This document shows, piece after piece, positions 58,786 to 64,000 of a stretch of DNA of 64,000 bases. Source of the stretch: Pholiota molesta (lineage: Eukaryota; Basidiomycota; Agaricomycetes; Agaricales; Strophariaceae); contig JACGCK010000090.1 of NCBI GenBank assembly GCA_014925825.1, positions 123,569 to 187,568 of the forward strand, in the 5' to 3' direction. The notes beneath the pieces were generated by a model, which worked only from the letters and a program-made list of their open reading frames with translations, was not told where the DNA came from and did not search any database. The stretch's first letter is position 1; each line of letters begins with the position of its first letter. The position numbers were made by a program, and so were the translations under genes.

Positions 58786-61057
58786 TCACACCAACCAATA
58801 GTACAAAGACCAAAACAGCCTTCCCTTCGAGTTGAGCCGTTTTGTCACTTGATCTTGCTCAACCTCTTGCTCTTCCTCTTCATACTCATCGATATACAGA
58901 TTCACGCTATTCACATCAACGAGATCATGGAACTGTGACCTTCTTTGTGGATGGATGTCCTCGAATCGCGACGCCCTTGCGAGTCCAACGAAAGCAACGC
59001 CGTTCGGGCGTCGATCTGGGGGGATATAGTAGGAAGCGGAGGCGCAGAGCGTTTGAATGACATCCAAGCTATAAACATGATGATAATGATAGGAATTTCC
59101 ACGTAGAAAGAGACAAAGTCGATCGGCGAGAATATTGGAATCACAGAGGACCATCCTTGTACTAGAAAAGAACGTTCAAGACTCTTGTAAGGGATAGGAT
59201 ATTTGGAAGACATACTCAGAATGAGAATGGAAACGGAGATTATCTGGAAATTTCCGGAATGAATGGGCAGTCAGACTAAAAGATACGATGCTCTTACAAC
59301 AAAAGGTGGGCCCCATGGCCACGTCCACGAAGCCGATATTTGAGGTCTCCTAGCGGGCGACCTTGTTTGATCCACGCCTTACGGAATCTCCAACTGGAAA
59401 GACCAATTGACAGCCAAGCAATCTGAGAAAAGGATGACATTGAATTTTCCTCTAGACAGAATATCATGATTTTACGCACCTGATTCGAAACCCCGACGAT
59501 ATTTTGCAACCAGCCCCAAAGTTCGCCACTACCAATGAAGCTGGTGAAGAAACACAGGACACTGATGCTGCTCGTCATGGCGAGAGCCGGAAGCGGCGTT
59601 CCAGCGGAAGTGGTCCATGAAAATATCTTGGGAGCCTGGCGTGGGGTAGTCACCGACAAACCTATTCTGCGCATTAGGGCTGTTCGAAGAACGACGATAT
59701 CAGAAAGAAATTACCGTAAAGAACTCGTGTGCCCGCGAACAAAGCGTGGTTCCCTGCCGATAGTACCGATGTAAGAATTACCGTGTTCATAAACGATGCA
59801 GCAACAGCTATAAGCAAGATCAAAGTCAGATTCATGAGACGCGTGGAAGCATTGATAGAATAAGTTACATGACCCAGCGGATTTGAATACAATTGTGAAT
59901 GGCGAGGTTGTTGTGCTTCTATTTGATAGGTCCGGGTAGTCCCAAGGCACTGGCATATCCATATCATCAGTTGATTGACACTTGAGCATGTCAGGAATCA
60001 AATAATACCATTTAACCCAATTATTAGATAGTCAGAACATAGAAAATCATGATTCTAGGAGCGATACAATTAGTCTGGATTCTTATTTATGTTGTAGTCA
60101 GTGTCTTCATACCTCCAGAAACAAGATTGACTACTCGTGGCATATTTTTCGAAGGATTCTTCGTTTCCCCAGCTGTTATGCCGAGACTTTCTGTGCCGCC
60201 AACTAAGACGAAAGGTAGATGAATATCATAGAAATGGGGAAAATATTGGAATACCCACACGCAAAACTGGCAGTGACAAACACCCTCGCAAATCCACCAA
60301 ACCCACCGACGAAAGGTGCACCTGGTATCCTCCAGTTGTCGAAGCCTATGAACGCATGTTCAGAATTGAAGCCCACATTCACGAAAGCCCCTATGATTAT
60401 GAAAAGAATGACAGTGACGATTTTCAGCGACGAGAGCCAATATTCTGCAAACTGCATATCAGTAATCTAACAGCTCGACGACAACGACGGTGAAGACCTA
60501 CCTAATTCACCATACCCTCTAACATGCAGTGCATTCACCCCAACAAGGAACACCCAGAACACGACGCTCACAATCCATGCATCCTCTACCTTCCAGAACT
60601 GCAGCACGAGCTGCGCCGCCGTAAGATCCGACGCTACAGAAACAGCATCGTTGAACCAATAGTTCCACGCCAGCGCAAATCCATATGCCGGGGAGAAAAA
60701 GCGCGTTGTATACGCATTGAACGAGCCCGCCACCGGATACTGCGTCGCCATCTCCCCAAGGAGAAGCAGCGTAACATATACAATGAAGCCGACGACGGAG
60801 TAGCAGATGAGCATGCTCGCGGGCCCGCCCTGCGCGAGCGACCTGCCGGTGCCCAGGAAGAGGCCTGTGCCGATGGTCCCTGCGATAGCGATCATCTGGA
60901 CCTGGCGCCGGATAGGCCGCGCTGGAGGGCGCTGTGGGGCGTTCGTCGGGCGACGGTGAATCATGGGCCGTAGCTGGTCGGGGTGAGGGGCAGTGGTGCC
61001 GTAGTCAGCCGGTGGGGATGCGCTGGCCAGAAGGGCGGCTTTTGAGGATGAAGCCAT
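58786..61057 (-). CDS. amino-acid permease (yeast AAT family), one frame break
   Basis: Twelve-span plasma-membrane amino-acid/proton symporter. From ATG 61057 a hydrophilic N-terminus is followed by MIAIAGTIGTGLFLGTGRSLAQGGP in part, the family signature in the first span, then LLLGEMATQYPVAGSFNAY, WNYWFNDAVSVASDLTAAQ, the span of YWLSSLKIVTVILFIIIG, FGGTESLGITAGETKNPSKNMP, FMNTVILTSVLSAGNHALF, RVLYGLSVTTPRQAPKIF and QIAWLSIGLSSWRFR. The C-terminal tail is FHDLVDVNSVNLYIDEYEEEEQ and SLYYWLV at 58786, typical of fungal permeases. About ten exons. A one-base gap near 58936 separates the last span from this tail. The transported amino acid cannot be read from sequence. Confidence 0.88.
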
Positions 61058-61318
61058 GGCGTGAGTTCTGAGCGCATGGGTTGCGTTCGTCCATCCAACT
61101 CGGAGTCCGCAAATAACTTGCAAATGGCTTGCAAATCGCGCTAAATGGCGCGACAGAGCCCGGGCCGGATCAATCCATGACATCACTAAGGAAATTCCTT
61201 GCTGTTCAAACATTTAAAGACGTCGATCCCCTCATTTTGTTACCCCTAGACCTAATACACTGGCAGATTCAGGTCATGGTGGATATCATTTCAAAGTGCC
61301 GTTACATTTCATCGCTAT
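61058..61318. other. gap between permease and inner SDR
   Basis: Short promoter side of the permease and 3' side of the SDR, both minus. Nothing notable. Confidence 0.4.
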
Positions 61319-62156
61319 CTACCAAGGGAATTCCTTGCCATTCCAGTCAACAAACAGCCCAGTCGGTCCGTCCTTGTCCAAAAGAGCCCAAGGAACTATA
61401 GATTTAGCCCCATCTACGGTACTCTTTCCACCTTGGCCGTGGAAGTTCAACTTGGTCGACGTATATCCAGGCGTAACCAAGTTCACTTTGATGTTGTCCT
61501 TCTTCAGCTCATGCGCAAGCGCGATCGAGTACGAGTTCATGGCGGCCTTGCTGGTGTTGTATGCGACGACGTGTAGAACACCTTCGGGACCAGCCATATA
61601 CGAGTTGGAGGCCATGTCGGTGCTGACATTGGCGATCACCCCGTTGGTCGATTTGCGGAGGAGGGGAAGGAAGGTTTGCGTGGTCTGGATGTTTCCGAAC
61701 AAGTTTGTCTCGATCGTTTCACGGATAACGTTTATATCGATAGTGGTAGCATTTTGATCTGCGTCGAATCTGGCGATGCCTGCATTGTTGACGAGGACAT
61801 CGAGGTGACCTTCGGCGCTTTCGATCGTTTCTTTGGCTGCCTTGATGGTGTCCAGCTTGGTTACGTCAATTACAATGGGCTTAACTGTCTTGAAGCCCTC
61901 TTGGTGGAGTTTCTCGCTGTAAAAAATGATGAATAGATCGGACTAGATTAACGAAGCAGAATGAACGTACGCAGCCTCCTTGCCAGAGGCTTCCCTCCTG
62001 GCACCGAGGTAAACAGTGTGGCCCTTCTCAGCGAGGAGACGCGTTAACTCGAATCCAATACCAGCATTGGCACCTGCATGAAAATCAATTAGAACTGAAT
62101 AAAGCGTGGCGAGTCGAGCAAATAGACATACCAGTTACGAGGATGATTTTCGACAT
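61319..62156 (-). CDS. short-chain dehydrogenase/reductase, inner intact copy
   Basis: Three exons (62156-62132, from 62073 to 61971, and a long last exon) give about 246 residues without a break. MSKIILVTGANAGIGFELTR holds the NAD(P) motif TGxxxGIG; TVYLGARREASGKEAA, VIDVTKLDTIKAA and LDVLVNNAGIARFDA follow, then NVSTDMASNS (catalytic Ser) and YNTSKAAMNSY (Tyr-x-x-x-Lys), VNLVTPGYTSTKLNFHG and an end NGKEFPW before TAG 61319. The Arg in GARR suggests NADPH. A head-to-head twin lies at 63416. A TATA box CTATAAAG is 84 bp upstream of the ATG. Related fungal SDRs are carbonyl reductases; the substrate is unknown. Confidence 0.88.
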
Positions 62157-62239
62157 GTTTACTTTGTAAAGTAGGTAATCAGATGATGTGAATCGAGTGT
62201 TGGGGAGTGAATGAAGATCTGAGCCAACTTAAGACCAAC

Positions 62240-62247
62240 CTTTATAG
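62240..62247 (-). promoter_or_regulatory. TATA box of inner SDR
   Basis: CTATAAAG on the minus strand, 84 bp upstream of ATG 62156. Conserved in the twin gene at 63326-63333. Confidence 0.6.
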
Positions 62248-62418
62248 ATGTCCTATTTGCAGAGCCTTCAGATCTCTGAATCGATAACCTACACAAGCTA
62301 ATTGAGGTCATAGTGGTTATCATATTTCAAGGTAGAATCCATCCGCATCCGGTTGGGTGGCATGACGGCACTGACGGCAGCCGGCTTGATGTGATCGAGA
62401 GCGACGCGTCAACTCGGC

Positions 62419-63173
62419 CAGGAGTCAACTAGCCATGTCTAATTCTTCTCTTGCATGCGCATGAATCATCCATGGCGCTGGATACCGTCGGTACGATGAG
62501 GTTCATACGGGTATTTACTATGTAGAGGCTTTCGTGTATCCGCCGAACCGAATATTACTTATGTCGACGTTTTCTGAGGACAGCCTCCTTCAGTGTGTGT
62601 CTACCTCAGTTCCGATGGGCTCGCCAGCTTGGCTGTCACTCCTTTCTCCATCCTTCTTGGCCTTACCTTCCCTTTACTAATACCAGATCCTCACTGGCGC
62701 GCACTTGCTGCCAAGCTCAAAAGAAGACCGTCCTATACGGGCTCAGCGATTCAGTTCTCACAGCAAGATATCCACCATGATGGTGTACAGCAAGAGTACA
62801 CGGATGGGCCTTCATAAAAATATTTTAAATACCCGCTATCGATCTTTGAAGTTATTCCGTTGGCGTAAAAGCAACAATGAATAGGGATATCACTGGCTAG
62901 GCAAGACAATCTTAACCCAATGGTTAATAGTATAAGCATTACTGGATAGGCTATACAATAAATCTTGCATTCATCTTCGACTACAGGATATACGAACTCA
63001 TGAGAGCGGGCATACTGAGACCATAGCCAAATTTTCTTCAGGCAGCGGAGTGCTTTGCACACCTCCGCCGAACGAGTGATTTCTTTCGCAACACCATAAA
63101 GGCCTTTGCCTGGTGAAGTAGATCATTCTGGATTGTTGGTCAACAAAAGAAAGTGCGGAAGAGAGGACAGTTG
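62419..63173. other. spacer between inverted SDR copies
   Basis: About 755 bp that does not pair with itself. Short frames at 62593-62817 (plus) and 63062-62751 (minus) lack motifs. Upstream regulatory sites for both divergent SDRs may lie here. Confidence 0.45.
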
Positions 63174-63325
63174 AACGTTGACGCGTTGATCACATCAAGC
63201 CGGCTGCCGTCAGTGCCGTCATGCCACCCAACGGATGCGGATGGATCCTACCTTGAAATGATAACCACTATGACCTCAATGAACTTGTGTATGTTACCGA
63301 TTCTGAAGGCTCTGCAACAGGACGT

Positions 63326-63333
63326 CTATAAAG
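63326..63333 (+). promoter_or_regulatory. TATA box of outer SDR
   Basis: CTATAAAG, 83 bp upstream of ATG 63416, at the same spacing as in the twin. Confidence 0.6.
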
Positions 63334-63415
63334 GCTGGCCATAACTTGGCTCAGATCTTCATTCACTCCCCAACACTCGATTCACATCATCTGATTACCA
63401 CTTTACAAAGTAAAC

Positions 63416-64000
63416 ATGTCGAAAATCATCCTCGTAACTGGTATGTCTATTCGCTCGACCGCCACGCTTTCAGTTCTAATTGATTTTCATGCAGGTGCCA
63501 ATGCTGGTATTGGATTCGAGTTAACGCGTCTCCTCGCTGAGAAGGGCCACACTGTTTACCTCGGTGCCAGGAGGGAAGCCTCTGGCAAGAGGCTGCGTAC
63601 GTTCATTCTGCTTCGTTAATCTAGTCCGATCTATTCATCATTTTTACAGCGAGAAACTCCACCAAGAGGGCTTCAAGACAGTTAAGCCCATTGTATTGAC
63701 GTAACCAAGCTGGACACCATCAAGGCAGCCAAAGAAACGATCGAAACGCCGAAGGTCACCTCGATGTCCTCGTCAACAATGCAGGCATCGCCAGATTCGA
63801 CGCGATCAGAATGCTACCACTATCGATATAAACGTTATCCGAGAAACGATCGAGACAAACTTGTTCGGAAACATCCAACCACGCAAACCTTCCTTCCCCT
63901 CCTTCGCAAATCGTCCAACGGGGTGATCGCCAATGTCAGCACCGACATGGCCTCCAACTCGTATATGGCTGGCCCCGAAGGTGTTCTACACGTCGTCGCA
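63416..64000 (+). CDS. short-chain dehydrogenase/reductase, outer copy, partial and frame-damaged
   Basis: Twin of the gene at 61319-62156, read divergently and cut by the right edge. Exon 1 MSKIILVTG and exon 2 ANAGIGFELTRLLAEKGHTV match exactly. Compared base by base with the twin, it lacks one base at about 63591 (AAGGAGG as AAGAGG), one T in the second intron, one A at about 63693, one G at about 63744, one A at about 63807 and one G at about 63880, with only a few substitutions in the same stretch. Each coding deletion shifts the frame. Either this copy is a pseudogene or its sequence is uncorrected. Confidence 0.8.

Larger units (their letters stand above)
61319..62418 (-). repeat. left arm of an inverted SDR duplication
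   Basis: Reverse-complements 63174-64000 (the right arm, which leaves the window). Similarity covers the gene, its introns and about 260 bp of upstream sequence, then stops. Upstream identity is lower, with substitutions near the TATA box. Confidence 0.9.
63174..64000 (+). repeat. right arm of the inverted SDR duplication, cut by window end
   Basis: Matches the reverse complement of the left arm up to the last base, so the duplication extends beyond the window. Confidence 0.9.

Noticed and set aside
61319..64000. Inverted repeat as a hairpin (fold-back) read artefact
   Set aside because: The arms have ordinary substitutions in the promoter and coding parts and a 755-bp unique spacer, so they are paralogs; only the one-base deletions look artefactual.

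Overview
The window comes from a filamentous basidiomycete, most likely an Agaricomycete (mushroom-forming fungus). Genes are dense and cut by many 50-60 bp GT-AG introns, with very small exons. Gene content fits: FunK1-type kinases, a copper-radical glyoxal oxidase, ABCC transporters with a short N-terminal membrane block, a chromodomain Ty3/gypsy retrotransposon and several SDR and 2-oxoglutarate oxygenase genes. No bacterial, organellar or viral segment was seen.

Layout. 1-15 kb is an accessory block: the 5' part of an adaptin-binding-like gene, a 36-exon ABCC transporter, a FunK1 kinase with a fragment of a second copy, a coiled-coil relic, a relic of an alpha/beta-barrel gene and an NmrA-like NAD(P)-binding gene. 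16-32 kb is mixed: V-ATPase subunit c (vma3), mitofusin (fzo1), a Ser/Thr kinase, thioredoxin reductase (trr1), an SDR and an isopenicillin-N-synthase-like oxygenase. 32.7-38.6 kb is a complete, very young Ty3/gypsy chromovirus with identical 430-bp LTRs and a 5-bp target duplication, inserted in a reading frame and ending 97 bp from a membrane-anchored glyoxal oxidase gene. 42-51 kb carries a secreted protein of unknown function, an archaemetzincin, cdc37 and atg7. 51-54.5 kb is a cluster of three ABM-like dimeric alpha/beta-barrel genes, two of them a recent tandem copy. 54.6-61 kb has a TPR/F-box/LRR protein, a DUF7730-like protein, a RapZ C-terminal-domain protein and an amino-acid permease. 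The right end is a head-to-head inverted pair of SDR genes; the outer copy runs off the window.

The most striking property is a set of single-base deletions that break many otherwise well-formed genes (ABCC, FunK1, NmrA-like, fzo1, kinase, SDR, archaemetzincin, atg7, F-box, RapZ-like, permease), often at homopolymers and with nearly all splice sites intact. Other genes (vma3, trr1, cdc37, glyoxal oxidase, two barrel genes, the 4.6-kb retrotransposon ORF) are clean. The inverted SDR pair gives an internal control: one copy is intact and the other differs from it mainly by one-base deletions. Uncorrected sequencing deletions are the simplest explanation; pseudogene decay is the alternative. Gene extents below are therefore given across these breaks.

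There is no clear biosynthetic cluster and no evident novel defence system. The best biological leads are the young chromovirus and the frame it interrupts, the expanding barrel-gene cluster, the unknown secreted protein and the stand-alone RapZ-type domain.
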